Position numbers and translations under genes: made by a program
Part shown: piece by piece, positions 9,082 to 16,858 of the stretch
How the letters are laid out: the number at the start of each line of letters is the position of its first letter
Position numbering within the stretch: position 1 is the first letter of the stretch
The notes under the pieces: generated by a model
The model's input: only the letters and a program-made list of their open reading frames with translations
What the model was told of the DNA's origin: nothing
Databases searched by the model: none
Origin: Cellulosimicrobium cellulans
GTDB taxonomy: Bacteria > Actinomycetota > Actinomycetes > Actinomycetales > Cellulomonadaceae
Direction: 5' to 3'
Assembly: GCF_024124905.1 (NCBI RefSeq)
Contig: NZ_JAMXST010000002.1
Coordinates: forward strand, 248,001-312,000
Length of the DNA stretch: 64,000 bases

Positions 9082-9237
9082 TGTGCGCGAACCTGCGGCC
9101 ACCAGTCGGTTTTACCAACCCTTGGGGGTTTCATCGGCGGGGCAGGATGCCGCTATGCTCGGCGCGCCAGGGCGGGCGACGCTCCCGCAGCGTGCGGGCG
9201 CCCGCGGTCGTTCCGCACGACGAGCGAAGGAGTCCGG

Positions 9238-10407
9238 ATGAGCTTCATGGAGAAGCTGCGCGGCCAGCTGATCGACATCATCGAGTTCCTCGACGAGAGC
9301 CGGGACACGATCGTCTGGCGCTTCCCGCGCCAGGGCAACGAGATCAAGAACCAGGCGCAGCTCGTCGTGCGCGAGGGGCAGAGCGCCGTCTTCGTGAGCG
9401 AGGGCCGGCTCGCCGACGTGTTCGGGCCGGGCACGTACACGCTCGAGACCAAGAACCTGCCGATCCTGTCGACGATCCTGGGCTGGAAGTACGGGTTCAA
9501 CTCTCCGTTCAAGGCGGAGGTCTACTTCGTCGCGACGCGCCAGTTCACCGACCTCACGTGGGGCACGCAGAACCCGGTGATCCTGCGTGACCCCGAGCTC
9601 GGCGCGGTCCGCATCCGGGCGTTCGGGACGTACGCGCTCCAGGTCGTGGACCCGTCGGCGCTGCTGCGTCAGCTCGTGGGGACCGACCCGCAGTTCCGCA
9701 CCGACGAGATCGGCGACTACTTCCGCCGCCTCGTGGTCGGCCAGCTCGGCCCGGCGCTCGCAGAGGCGGGCGTCGCCGCGATCGACCTCGCCGCGAACCA
9801 GCGCGAGATCGCCACGCGGCTCGCGGGCCAGCTCTCGGAGGACCTGTCCGAGTACGGCATCGCCGTGCCGCGCTTCGTCCTCGAGAACGTCTCCTTCCCG
9901 CCCGAGGTCGAGGCGGCGCTCGACAAGCGGACGCAGATGGCCGTGGTCGGGAACCTCGACCAGTACACCAAGTTCCAGGCGGCGAACGCGATCGAGACGG
10001 CCGCCGCCAACCCCGGGGGTGCGGGCGACGGGCTGGGGCTCGGCGCCGGGATGGGCCTCGGGGCGGCCATGGGGCAGCAGCTCGCGCAGTCGCTCGGGAC
10101 GACGGCGGCCCAGCCGACCCCGGCCCCGGCGCCGCCCGCGGGGCCGCCGCCCCTGCCTGGCGCTGAGTCGCCCTGGTACTGGGCGGTCGGCGGCGCGCAG
10201 GCCGGGCCCGGCACGACGGCGGACCTCGCCGGCCGCGTCCGTTCCGGCGAGGTGACGCGCGCGTCGCTCGTGTGGCAGGAGGGCATGGCCGCGTGGACCG
10301 CCGCGGGCGAGGTGCCCGCGCTCGCGCCGTTGTTCGCGGCGACCCCGCCGCCCTTGCCTCCGACAGGCGCCCCGACCGGCGGCCCGACCGGCCCGCAGGC
10401 GGGCTGA
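9238..10407 (+). CDS. SPFH-domain protein with C-terminal GYF_2 domain
   Basis: 389-residue member of the bacterial SPFH family often named virion core protein-like. The SPFH core covers about residues 10-255, beginning MSFMEKLRGQLIDIIEFLDE and including GTYTLETKNLPILS and the coiled region after FVLENVSFPPEVEAALDKR. A Gly/Ala/Pro-rich linker (about 257-310) leads to a GYF_2-type domain with WYWAVGGAQAGPGTTADLAG and LVWQEGMAAWTAAGEVP at the end. ATG 9238 follows a good ribosome site GAAGGAG at 9226-9232. No signal peptide. It precedes a zinc-ribbon membrane protein by two bases, a pairing seen in many actinobacteria; the role is unknown, possibly membrane-microdomain or stress related. Confidence 0.85.
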   Translation: MSFMEKLRGQLIDIIEFLDESRDTIVWRFPRQGNEIKNQAQLVVREGQSAVFVSEGRLADVFGPGTYTLETKNLPILSTILGWKYGFNSPFKAEVYFVATRQFTDLTWGTQNPVILRDPELGAVRIRAFGTYALQVVDPSALLRQLVGTDPQFRTDEIGDYFRRLVVGQLGPALAEAGVAAIDLAANQREIATRLAGQLSEDLSEYGIAVPRFVLENVSFPPEVEAALDKRTQMAVVGNLDQYTKFQAANAIETAAANPGGAGDGLGLGAGMGLGAAMGQQLAQSLGTTAAQPTPAPAPPAGPPPLPGAESPWYWAVGGAQAGPGTTADLAGRVRSGEVTRASLVWQEGMAAWTAAGEVPALAPLFAATPPPLPPTGAPTGGPTGPQAG

Positions 10408-10409
10408 CG

Positions 10410-11486
10410 GTGAGCGACACCCAGGACGAGCTCGTCCGCACGCGCTGCGACGCGTGCGGGTCGCAGCTCGCGTACGCGCCGGGCACGCAGCACCTGCGCT
10501 GCGTGGCGTGCGGCGGGACCGTCGCGATCGTGCACGCGCCGGGCGACGCGGTCGACGAGCACTCGTTCGACGCGTGGGCCGCGGCGCAGGGCGGGGTGCG
10601 CGCCGGGATCCTCGACGCGCGGGTCCTCACGTGCGACGGCTGCGGCGCGACGACGCAGGGGACCGACCTGTCCGTCGCGTGCCGGTTCTGCGGCGGGCAC
10701 CTCGTCGCGGCGGCCGAGACGGACGGCCTGGTGCAGCCGGAGGCGGTCGTGCCGTTCGGCGTCGAGCAGGCGCAGGCGCGCGACGCGTTCCGGCGCTGGG
10801 TGCGCTCGCGCTGGTTCGCGCCGGGCGAGCTGAAGAAGGTCGGCGACACGGAGTCCCTGCACGGCTCCTACGTGCCGCACTGGACGTTCGACGCCCACAC
10901 GTCGTCGGCGTACTCGGGGCAGCGCGGGGACGCCTACTACGTGACCGTCAAGAACGGGGACGAGGAGCGCCAGGAGCGGAGGGTCAGCTGGACGCCCGTC
11001 TCCGGGCACGTCGCGCGCGACTTCGACGACGTGCTCGTCCCCGCGTCGTCGCAGGTCACCGAGCGCGACCTGTCGAAGCTCGGCCCGTGGCCGCTGTCGC
11101 ACGCGGTGCCGTTCCGCGCCGAGTACCTCGCGGGGTTCTCGGCAGCGCGCTACGACGTCGAGCCCCCGGTCGGCCTCGACCGCGCGAAGCAGAAGATGGC
11201 GCCGGTGATCAAGGGCGACGTCGAGCGCGACATCGGGGGCGACGAGCAGCGCGTCGGCTCGATCCGCACCGCCTACGCGGACGTGATGTTCAAGCTCGTG
11301 CTGCTGCCGCTGTGGATCGCGACGTACGTCTACGCGGGCAAGCAGTGGCAGGTCATGGTCAACGCGAACACCGGCCAGGTGATCGGGCGGCGCCCCTACA
11401 GCGTGGGCAAGATCGTCCTCGCCGTGCTGGTGGGCCTGCTGGTCGTCGGCGCGCTCGTGTTCTGGTACGTGCGCTCGCAGTCGTGA
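10410..11486 (+). CDS. Zinc-ribbon protein with C-terminal membrane anchor, partner of SPFH protein
   Basis: 358 residues. The N-terminus has two zinc ribbons: CDACGSQL with CVACGG (about residues 12-33) and CDGCG with CRFCGG (about 73-94). A long soluble domain follows with the conserved YVPHWTFDAHTSSAYSGQRG stretch, common in actinobacterial proteins loosely labelled primosomal N'-like helicase; no helicase motifs are present here. The C-terminus carries one strong membrane helix (IVLAVLVGLLVVGALVFWYV) just before the stop, with a possible weaker one near LVLLPLWIATYVYAG. GTG 10410 begins two bases after the SPFH stop, so the two genes are one operon and probably one complex. Confidence 0.75.
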   Translation: MSDTQDELVRTRCDACGSQLAYAPGTQHLRCVACGGTVAIVHAPGDAVDEHSFDAWAAAQGGVRAGILDARVLTCDGCGATTQGTDLSVACRFCGGHLVAAAETDGLVQPEAVVPFGVEQAQARDAFRRWVRSRWFAPGELKKVGDTESLHGSYVPHWTFDAHTSSAYSGQRGDAYYVTVKNGDEERQERRVSWTPVSGHVARDFDDVLVPASSQVTERDLSKLGPWPLSHAVPFRAEYLAGFSAARYDVEPPVGLDRAKQKMAPVIKGDVERDIGGDEQRVGSIRTAYADVMFKLVLLPLWIATYVYAGKQWQVMVNANTGQVIGRRPYSVGKIVLAVLVGLLVVGALVFWYVRSQS

Positions 11487-11489
11487 GCG

Positions 11490-11900
11490 TCAGGCGTCCC
11501 GGCGCGCGTCGTACGCGTGCTGGGACGCCGTCACCTCCGCGACCGAGCCCTCGAGGACGTCGAGCAGCCCCGTGAGGCTGTCGGCGACGCGGCGCCCGAG
11601 GTCGGTGAGGGAGTACTCGACGTGCGGCGGGATGGTCGCGCGCACCTCGCGCACGACGATGCCGTCGCGCTCGAGGGACTGGAGGGTCTGGGCGAGCATC
11701 TTCTCGCTGACGCCGTCGATGCGGCGCCGCAGCGCGTTGAAGCGCACCGCGCCGTCGCGCAGGCCGGCGACCGTGAGCACGCCCCAGCGTCCGGTGACGG
11801 TCTCGAGGACGTGTCGCGACGTGCAGCCGCGCTGGAAGACGTCGGCCACCATCGCGTCGGTGGGTCCGGTGTCCTCCGCGGGGCGGGCGTCGGTCGTCAT
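11490..11900 (-). CDS. HxlR-family transcriptional regulator (QorR-like)
   Basis: 136-residue winged-helix HxlR/DUF24 regulator. The family core runs from CTSRHVLETVTGRWGVLTVAGL through FNALRRRIDGVSEKMLAQTL, LERDGIVVREV and PPHVEYSLTDLGRRV. Cys26 precedes the core by a short distance, the position of the redox-sensing cysteine in YodB/QorR-type members. ATG 11900 gives a normal family length. It diverges from an NmrA/QOR2-like oxidoreductase across 141 bp that hold an 8-bp-arm palindrome; by analogy with qorR-qor2 of Corynebacterium it probably represses both genes and responds to quinones or thiol stress. Confidence 0.88.
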   Translation of the reverse strand: MTTDARPAEDTGPTDAMVADVFQRGCTSRHVLETVTGRWGVLTVAGLRDGAVRFNALRRRIDGVSEKMLAQTLQSLERDGIVVREVRATIPPHVEYSLTDLGRRVADSLTGLLDVLEGSVAEVTASQHAYDARRDA

Positions 11901-11966
11901 CGACCCAGGATACGGCGGCCACCCCGAGAACGGCACTGTGAGATAGAACGCGCGCTCTAAGGGTTG

Positions 11967-11987
11967 GCACTTACGAAAAGTAAGTGC
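11967..11987. promoter_or_regulatory. Operator-like palindrome between hxlR and oxidoreductase genes
   Basis: Perfect inverted repeat GCACTTAC-GAAAA-GTAAGTGC (11967-11974 and 11980-11987) in the divergent promoter region. It is one of the most AT-rich stretches nearby. Its position and size fit a dimeric HxlR operator controlling both genes. Confidence 0.6.
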
Positions 11988-12041
11988 ATCCTGGGAGGGC
12001 GCGGCCGACCGGTCGTGCCCACGCACCGAAGGAGCCCTCGC

Positions 12042-12920
12042 ATGTCCATCGCCGTCACCGGAGCCAGCGGCCACCTCGGCCGCCTCGTCGTCGAGTCCCT
12101 CCTCGCCCACGGCGCGGACCCGTCCCAGGTGGTCGCCGCCGCGCGGACCACCACCAAGGTCGCCGACCTCGCCGACCGTGGTGTCCAGGTACGCGAGGCC
12201 GACTACGCGCGCCCGGAGACGCTCGCCGCGGCGCTCGCGGGCGTCGACGTGCTCGTGCTGGTGTCGGGTTCCGAGGTGGGGCAGCGGGTGCCGCAGCACC
12301 GCAACGTCGTCGAGGCGGCCGTCGCGGCCGGCGTCTCCCGCGTGATCTACACCAGCGCCCCGCACGCGACGACCTCGGCGCTCGTCCTCGCGCCCGAGCA
12401 CAAGGCCACGGAGGAGATCCTGGCCGCCTCGGGCCTGGCGACCACGATCCTGCGGAACAACTGGTACACGGAGAACTACGTCGGCGACGTCGTGGGCGCC
12501 CGCGAGTCCGGCGAGATCGTGTCGAGCGTCGGCGACGGTCGGGTCGCGAGCGCGACCCGTGCGGACTACGCCGAGGCCGCGGCAGTCGTCGCCCTCGCCG
12601 CGCAGGCGGACGCCTCCGCGCACGCGGGGGCCGTCTACGAGCTGAGCGGCGACGTCGCGTGGACGTTCGACGACCTCGCCGCCGCAGCCGCCGAGGTGCT
12701 CGGGCGCCCCGTCACCTACCGGCGCGTGAGCCCCGACGAGCACCGGGCGCTCCTGCTGGGGGCTGGACTGGACGAGGGCACCGCCGGGTTCGTCGTCGCG
12801 CTGGACGGCAACATCCGCGACGGGCTGCTCGCCGAGACGTCGGAAGAGCTCGCGCGCCTGCTGGGCCGCTCGACGACCCCGCTGGTCGACGGGCTGCGCG
12901 CCGCCGTCGAGCAGGACTGA
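12042..12920 (+). CDS. NmrA/QOR2-like NAD(P)H-dependent oxidoreductase
   Basis: 292-residue atypical short-chain dehydrogenase of the NmrA/quinone-oxidoreductase-2 type. It opens MSIAVTGASGHLGRLVVESL, the TGASGHLG dinucleotide-binding loop at residues 6-13, followed by VVAAARTTTKVADLADRGV; VSRVIYTSAPHA is the next core strand and RNNWYTENY is typical of QOR2-like proteins. The classical SDR Tyr-Lys pair is not obvious, as expected for this group. ATG 12042 follows GAAGGAG. Together with the divergent HxlR regulator it resembles quinone-stress modules; the likely reaction is two-electron reduction of quinones. Confidence 0.85.
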   Translation: MSIAVTGASGHLGRLVVESLLAHGADPSQVVAAARTTTKVADLADRGVQVREADYARPETLAAALAGVDVLVLVSGSEVGQRVPQHRNVVEAAVAAGVSRVIYTSAPHATTSALVLAPEHKATEEILAASGLATTILRNNWYTENYVGDVVGARESGEIVSSVGDGRVASATRADYAEAAAVVALAAQADASAHAGAVYELSGDVAWTFDDLAAAAAEVLGRPVTYRRVSPDEHRALLLGAGLDEGTAGFVVALDGNIRDGLLAETSEELARLLGRSTTPLVDGLRAAVEQD

Positions 12921-12925
12921 GAGGT

Positions 12926-12965
12926 CGCGACGTGGCCGTCCGGGGTGCCGGGAGGCCACGTCGCG
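12926..12965. terminator. Bidirectional hairpin terminator
   Basis: CGCGACGTGGCC (12926-12937) pairs perfectly with GGCCACGTCGCG (12954-12965), 16-base loop. It begins six bases after the oxidoreductase stop and 19 bases from the convergent stress-protein gene, so it can end both. Confidence 0.7.
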
Positions 12966-12983
12966 GCACCCGTCAGGAGGGCG

Positions 12984-13367
12984 TCAGTGCGACGCCTTGA
13001 CGACGAGCACCGGGACGGGCGAGTCGAGGAGCACGCGCTGCGTGGTGCTGCCGAGGAGGAACTTGCCGACCGGCGACCGCTTGCGCGCGCCCACGACGAC
13101 GAGGTCGGGGCCGGTGCGCTCGGCCGCGTCGATGATCGCCTCGGCGGGGTCGAGGTGCTCCGAGCGGTAGGAGATCTCGGGGCGGGCGACCTCGGCGGGA
13201 AGCGTGTCGAGCAGGTGCGCGAGGGTCGCGGGGACCCCCGCGTCGGCGTCCTGCGGGGTGAGGACGAGGACCGCGAGGGCGGTCGAGCGGTGGACCGCCT
13301 CGGCGACGGCCGCCCGGAACGCGGTCTCGCCCTGCGGGGAGTCGTTGTACGCCACGAGGACGGTCAT
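12984..13367 (-). CDS. Universal stress protein (UspA family)
   Basis: 127-residue single-domain Usp. Typical features: MTVLVAYNDSPQGETAFRAA at the N-terminus with Asp8 near the nucleotide site, VVGARKRSPVGKFLLGSTTQRVL (the G-2x-G-9x-G-S/T ATP-binding motif), and VPVLVVKA at the end. ATG 13367 is preferred over ATG 13385 because a ribosome site GGAAGGG lies between them and the family begins at the later Met. It stands alone on its transcript, converging on the QOR2-like gene and 43 bases from the stop of the iclR gene, which is also leftward. The stress that induces it cannot be read from sequence. Confidence 0.88.
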   Translation of the reverse strand: MTVLVAYNDSPQGETAFRAAVAEAVHRSTALAVLVLTPQDADAGVPATLAHLLDTLPAEVARPEISYRSEHLDPAEAIIDAAERTGPDLVVVGARKRSPVGKFLLGSTTQRVLLDSPVPVLVVKASH

Positions 13368-13410
13368 CGCGGGCCCTTCCGTCATTCCGTCGTGCTGCGG
13401 TTGAACTCTC

Positions 13411-14307
13411 TCACAGCCCTGCGGGCGTCGCCGGTCGACGCGGTCCCCCCGCGACGGGACCTCCGGGTCGACCGGGCCGACCGAGCACGGCGTCCGGCAC
13501 GGTGAGCGTCGGCGGCAGCAGCGGCGGCACGACCTCGCGCAGGACCGCCTCGATCTCCCGGCGCCGACGCGCCCCGAGCCGCTCGGCGGGCGCGGTGACG
13601 CTCACCGCGGCGACGGACTGGCCGTCGCGCAGCACGGGCAGGGCGACGCAGCTGATGCCCGGCTCGTTCTCCTCCGTCTCGGTTGCGAACCCGCTCGCAC
13701 GGGTCGCGTCGCACGTCGCGCGGAGCGCGGCCGCGGTGACGGGGTGCTCGTCGGGGGCTGCCGCCGCGTACCAGGCGAGGGCGGCGTCGTCCAGGGGGCG
13801 GTGGGCCAGCAGCGCGCGCCCCAGGGCCGTGGTGGCCGCGGGGCGACGTCGGCCGACGGCCGACCAGACGCGCACGGCGCGCGCGGGCTCGACCTTGTCG
13901 AGGTAGACGATCTCGGTCCCGGCGAGGGCACCGAGGTGCACGAGCTCGTCCGTCGCCCGGCAGACCGCGACGAGCACCGGGTGCAGGAGCGCGGGCAGGT
14001 TCTCCTCGCCGAGGTACACCGTCGCGAGCGCGGTCGCCGCGGGGCCCAGGCGGTAGTCGCCCGTCGTGGCGTCCTGCTCGGCGTAGCCCCGGTGGCGCAG
14101 CGCCGCGAGCGTGCGGTGCAGCGAGGCCTTGTGCAGCCCGAGCGAGCGTGCGAGGTCGCCGAGGGCCACCCCGCCGGGGCCGGCCGCGGCGAGCGCCTCG
14201 AGCGCGGTCAGCGCCTTGTCGACGCTCCCGAGCGGGCTCGCGGCGTGCCCGCCCGCCGCGAGCCCGCTGCCCTCCGGCAGGGGGGACGCCGTGCTCCCGG
14301 CTTCCAT
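13411..14307 (-). CDS. IclR-family transcriptional regulator
   Basis: 298 residues. N-terminal IclR winged helix at about 28-95 (SVDKALTALEALAAAGPGG, LGDLARSLGLHKASLHRTLA, YRLGPAATALATVY), then the IclR effector domain with VGRRRPAATTALGRALLA and GFATETEENEPGISCVALPV, whose Cys-containing loop lines the effector pocket. The C-terminal 35 residues are a Pro/Gly-rich tail outside the family. ATG 14307 follows GAAGGAG. It diverges from eda-kdgK with a palindrome in the 73-bp gap, so it most likely controls 2-keto-3-deoxygluconate breakdown, probably as a repressor released by the sugar acid. Confidence 0.88.
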   Translation of the reverse strand: MEAGSTASPLPEGSGLAAGGHAASPLGSVDKALTALEALAAAGPGGVALGDLARSLGLHKASLHRTLAALRHRGYAEQDATTGDYRLGPAATALATVYLGEENLPALLHPVLVAVCRATDELVHLGALAGTEIVYLDKVEPARAVRVWSAVGRRRPAATTALGRALLAHRPLDDAALAWYAAAAPDEHPVTAAALRATCDATRASGFATETEENEPGISCVALPVLRDGQSVAAVSVTAPAERLGARRRREIEAVLREVVPPLLPPTLTVPDAVLGRPGRPGGPVAGGPRRPATPAGL

Positions 14308-14341
14308 CGTCGTGGCTCCTTCGCCTAGAGTGCGTTCCGTA

Positions 14342-14360
14342 GTGAACAACAGGCGTTCAC
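14342..14360. promoter_or_regulatory. IclR operator candidate
   Basis: GTGAAC-N7-GTTCAC (14342-14347 and 14355-14360) at the middle of the iclR/eda divergent region, nested in a wider TCCGT (14336-14340) and ACGGA (14370-14374) pair. The placement fits joint control of both directions. Confidence 0.5.
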
Positions 14361-14380
14361 CATAGCGAAACGGAGCGAGG

Positions 14381-15040
14381 ATGTCATCCCACGGACCCAT
14401 CGAGACGATCGCGCGTGCCCGCGTCGTGCCGGTCGTCGTCGTCGACGACGCGGCGCAGGGCGTGCTCGTCGCGACCGCGCTGCGCGACGGCGGGCTGCCG
14501 GTCGCGGAGGTCACCTTCCGCACCGCCGGCGCGCGCGCCGCGATCGAGGCGGTCGCGCGCGAGGTGCCGGACGTGCTCGTCGGCGCGGGGACCGTGGTCA
14601 ACGCGGCCCAGGTCGACGAGGCCGTCGAGGCCGGGGCGCGGTTCCTCGTCTCGCCCGGGCTCTCGGCCGCCGTCGTGCGTCGTGCGCAGGAGCTCGGGGT
14701 GCCGGTCCTGCCCGGGGTCGCGACGCCGTCGGACGTCATCGCCGCGCTCGACCTCGGCCTCGACGCCGTGAAGCTCTTCCCGGCGAACGTGGTCGGCGGC
14801 CCCGCGGCCGTCAAGGCGTTCTCCGCGCCCTTCCCGGGCCTGCGCTTCGTCCCGACCGGCGGCGTGAGCGCCGCCAACCTGCTCGACTACCTCGCGCTGC
14901 CGTCGGTGCTCGCGGCCGGCGGCTCCTGGATGGTCGACGCCGCGCTCGTGCGCGCGGGGGACACCGCCGAGATCACCCGCCGCACGCGCGAGGCCGTCGA
15001 GCTCGCCGCGACGGCCCCCCACCCCGCCGAAGGAGCCTGA
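14381..15040 (+). CDS. eda: 2-keto-3-deoxy-6-phosphogluconate aldolase
   Basis: 219-residue class I aldolase that splits KDPG to pyruvate and glyceraldehyde-3-phosphate. Glu43 in VAEVTFRTAG is the catalytic acid/base and Lys131 in LDAVKLFPANVVGG forms the Schiff base; VGAGTVVNAAQ, PGVATPSDVI and FVPTGGVSAANL are the usual phosphate and carboxylate loops. Length is typical. ATG 14381 follows GGAGCGAGG. It is followed by a sugar kinase after three bases, and the two together degrade 2-keto-3-deoxygluconate. No Entner-Doudoroff dehydratase (edd) lies here, so the pair more likely serves KDG from uronates or gluconate than a full glycolytic route. Confidence 0.93.
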   Translation: MSSHGPIETIARARVVPVVVVDDAAQGVLVATALRDGGLPVAEVTFRTAGARAAIEAVAREVPDVLVGAGTVVNAAQVDEAVEAGARFLVSPGLSAAVVRRAQELGVPVLPGVATPSDVIAALDLGLDAVKLFPANVVGGPAAVKAFSAPFPGLRFVPTGGVSAANLLDYLALPSVLAAGGSWMVDAALVRAGDTAEITRRTREAVELAATAPHPAEGA

Positions 15041-15043
15041 CCC

Positions 15044-16165
15044 GTGCCCGACACGACCCGGAACCAGCCCCCGCTCGCTCTCCGACCCGCGGACGAGTGC
15101 GCCTACGACGTCGTCGCCCTCGGCGAGGTCATGCTCCGCCTCGACCCGGGCGAGCGCCGCATCAAGACCGCCCGCAGCTTCGACGCGTGGGAGGGCGGCG
15201 GCGAGTACAACGTCGCGCGCGGGCTGCGCCGTGCCTTCGGCCTGCGCGGCGCCGTCGTCACCGCGCTCGCGGACAACGAGGTCGGCCGCCTCGTCGAGGA
15301 CCTCATGCTCACCGGCGGCCTCGACACGCGCTGGGTGCAGTGGCGCGAGTACGACGGCATCGGCCGCACCGTGCGGAACGGGCTCAACTTCACCGAGCGC
15401 GGTTTCGGCGTGCGCGGCGCGGTCGGCGTCTCCGACCGCGGCAACACGGCGATCGCCCAGCTCCGGCCCGACGACGTCGACTGGGACGACGTGTTCGGCA
15501 GCGGCGTCCGTTGGTTCCACACGGGCGGCATCTTCGCCGCGCTGTCCGAGTCGTCCGCGGACGTCGCGGAGGCGGCCATGGCCGCCGCGCGTCGGCACGG
15601 CACGATCGTGTCCTACGACCTCAACTACCGCCCCTCGCTCTGGACGGGCATCGGGGGCGTCGAGCGCGCGCAGGAGGTCAACCGCCGCCTGGCCCGCTAC
15701 GTCGACGTGATGATCGGCAACGAGGAGGACTTCACGGCCTCGCTGGGCTTCGAGGTGGAGGGCGTCGACGAGAACCTCACCGACCTCGACACCGGAGCCT
15801 TCCGCGTGATGATCGCGCGGGCCGCCGAGGAGTACCCCAACTTCCAGGTCGTCGCGACGACGCTGCGCGGCGTGAGGACCGCGACCGTCAACGACTGGGG
15901 TGCCGTCGCGTGGTCGCGCGTCCAGGGCTTCGCCGAGGCGACGCACCGCCCCGGCCTGGAGATCCTCGACCGCGTGGGCGGCGGCGACTCGTTCGCGTCG
16001 GGCCTCGCGTACGGGCTCATGGAGCTCGGCTCGATCCACGAGGCGGTCGAGTACGGCGCCGCGCACGGCGCCCTCGCCATGACGACGCCGGGCGACACGT
16101 CGACGGCGTCGCTCGCCGAGGTGCGCAAGCTGGCCTCGGGCGGCAGCGCGCGCGTCCAGCGCTGA
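15044..16165 (+). CDS. kdgK: PfkB-family 2-keto-3-deoxygluconate kinase
   Basis: 373-residue ribokinase-family sugar kinase predicted to phosphorylate 2-keto-3-deoxygluconate. The substrate-binding N-terminus shows VVALGEVMLRLDPGERR and the GGGEYNVARGLRR loop; the C-terminal PfkB signature ILDRVGGGDSFASGLAYGLM contains the catalytic base Asp315. It is longer than the usual 310-330 because of an N-terminal lead of about 20 residues and an insert around 230-260. GTG 15044 is placed after GAAGGAG that lies in the end of eda. Kinase specificity is inferred from the eda neighbour and IclR control. A hairpin follows the stop. Confidence 0.85.
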   Translation: MPDTTRNQPPLALRPADECAYDVVALGEVMLRLDPGERRIKTARSFDAWEGGGEYNVARGLRRAFGLRGAVVTALADNEVGRLVEDLMLTGGLDTRWVQWREYDGIGRTVRNGLNFTERGFGVRGAVGVSDRGNTAIAQLRPDDVDWDDVFGSGVRWFHTGGIFAALSESSADVAEAAMAAARRHGTIVSYDLNYRPSLWTGIGGVERAQEVNRRLARYVDVMIGNEEDFTASLGFEVEGVDENLTDLDTGAFRVMIARAAEEYPNFQVVATTLRGVRTATVNDWGAVAWSRVQGFAEATHRPGLEILDRVGGGDSFASGLAYGLMELGSIHEAVEYGAAHGALAMTTPGDTSTASLAEVRKLASGGSARVQR

Positions 16166-16180
16166 CCGGGGTCGCGAGAG

Positions 16181-16223
16181 CGCGGCACGGGCGTCGGCCG
16201 GTCGGTCGATGCCCCGTGCCGCG
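16181..16223 (+). terminator. Terminator hairpin after kdgK
   Basis: CGCGGCACGGG (16181-16191) pairs perfectly with CCCGTGCCGCG (16213-16223), with a 21-base loop, 15 bases after the kdgK stop. The remaining bases to 16345 show nothing else I can name. Confidence 0.65.
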
Positions 16224-16345
16224 TCCGCGGTCTCCGGCGTGGGGCGCCAGGTCGCCCGTTCTCCGCGTTCGGGGCATCTCGGGCAGTGCGCGCGGGCCGG
16301 GGTTAGGGTGGTCGAGAGGTCGTGGGGGCAGCTCGGGAGGTGGAC

Positions 16346-16717
16346 GTGTCGGGACGCGAGTCGTTCGCGCCGAACCTGCCTCGGCGGCGCGTCGATCCCG
16401 CTCCCGACCTGGCCCGAGCCGTCGAGCACGCGCGGATCCTGCGGGGCGCGGGGGACGCCGCCGGGGCCGCCCGGGTGCTCGACCGCGCGTTCGACGCCGA
16501 GGGCGTCCGTGCCCGCACCGTCTCGGAGCCCCTCCGGTTCCGCGCGCTCGTCCTGCGCGCCGAGCTCGCGCTGCGGCTGCACGACGACGCCGGTGCGGCC
16601 CGGTTCCTCGCGGGCGCCGAGGCGCTGCCCCTGCTCGCGGACGCGCTCGCGGCCCTCGACGACGAGCGGCACCTCGTCGAGGAGCTGCGCGAGCAGCTCG
16701 CGGCGGACGAGGGCTGA
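16346..16717 (+). CDS. Small helical conserved protein, function unknown
   Basis: 123 residues from GTG 16346, which follows GGGAGG at 16335-16340; an upstream GTG/ATG in frame lacks a ribosome site. The N-terminus is basic and Pro-rich (SGRESFAPNLPRRRVDPAPD). From about residue 22 it is almost entirely alpha-helical: two helix pairs (ARAVEHARILRGAGDAAGAA and FRALVLRAELALRLHDDAGA) with TPR-like Ala/Gly/Leu spacing, then an acidic C-terminal helix. No membrane segment or signal peptide. I do not recognise the family. It stands apart from its neighbours, so context gives no function. Confidence 0.65.
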   Translation: MSGRESFAPNLPRRRVDPAPDLARAVEHARILRGAGDAAGAARVLDRAFDAEGVRARTVSEPLRFRALVLRAELALRLHDDAGAARFLAGAEALPLLADALAALDDERHLVEELREQLAADEG

Positions 16718-16858
16718 GGCGCGGCGCCGCCGCCCGGCAGCCCGGGCGGTCCGCGCGCGCACCCCGGCCGCGGGAACCCTCCGAGTAGGTGGCGCGTTGG
16801 ACTGCCAGCACCCGTGCCGCGAGTCGGACGGACGACGCCCACCCGAGCGGAGGACCTC

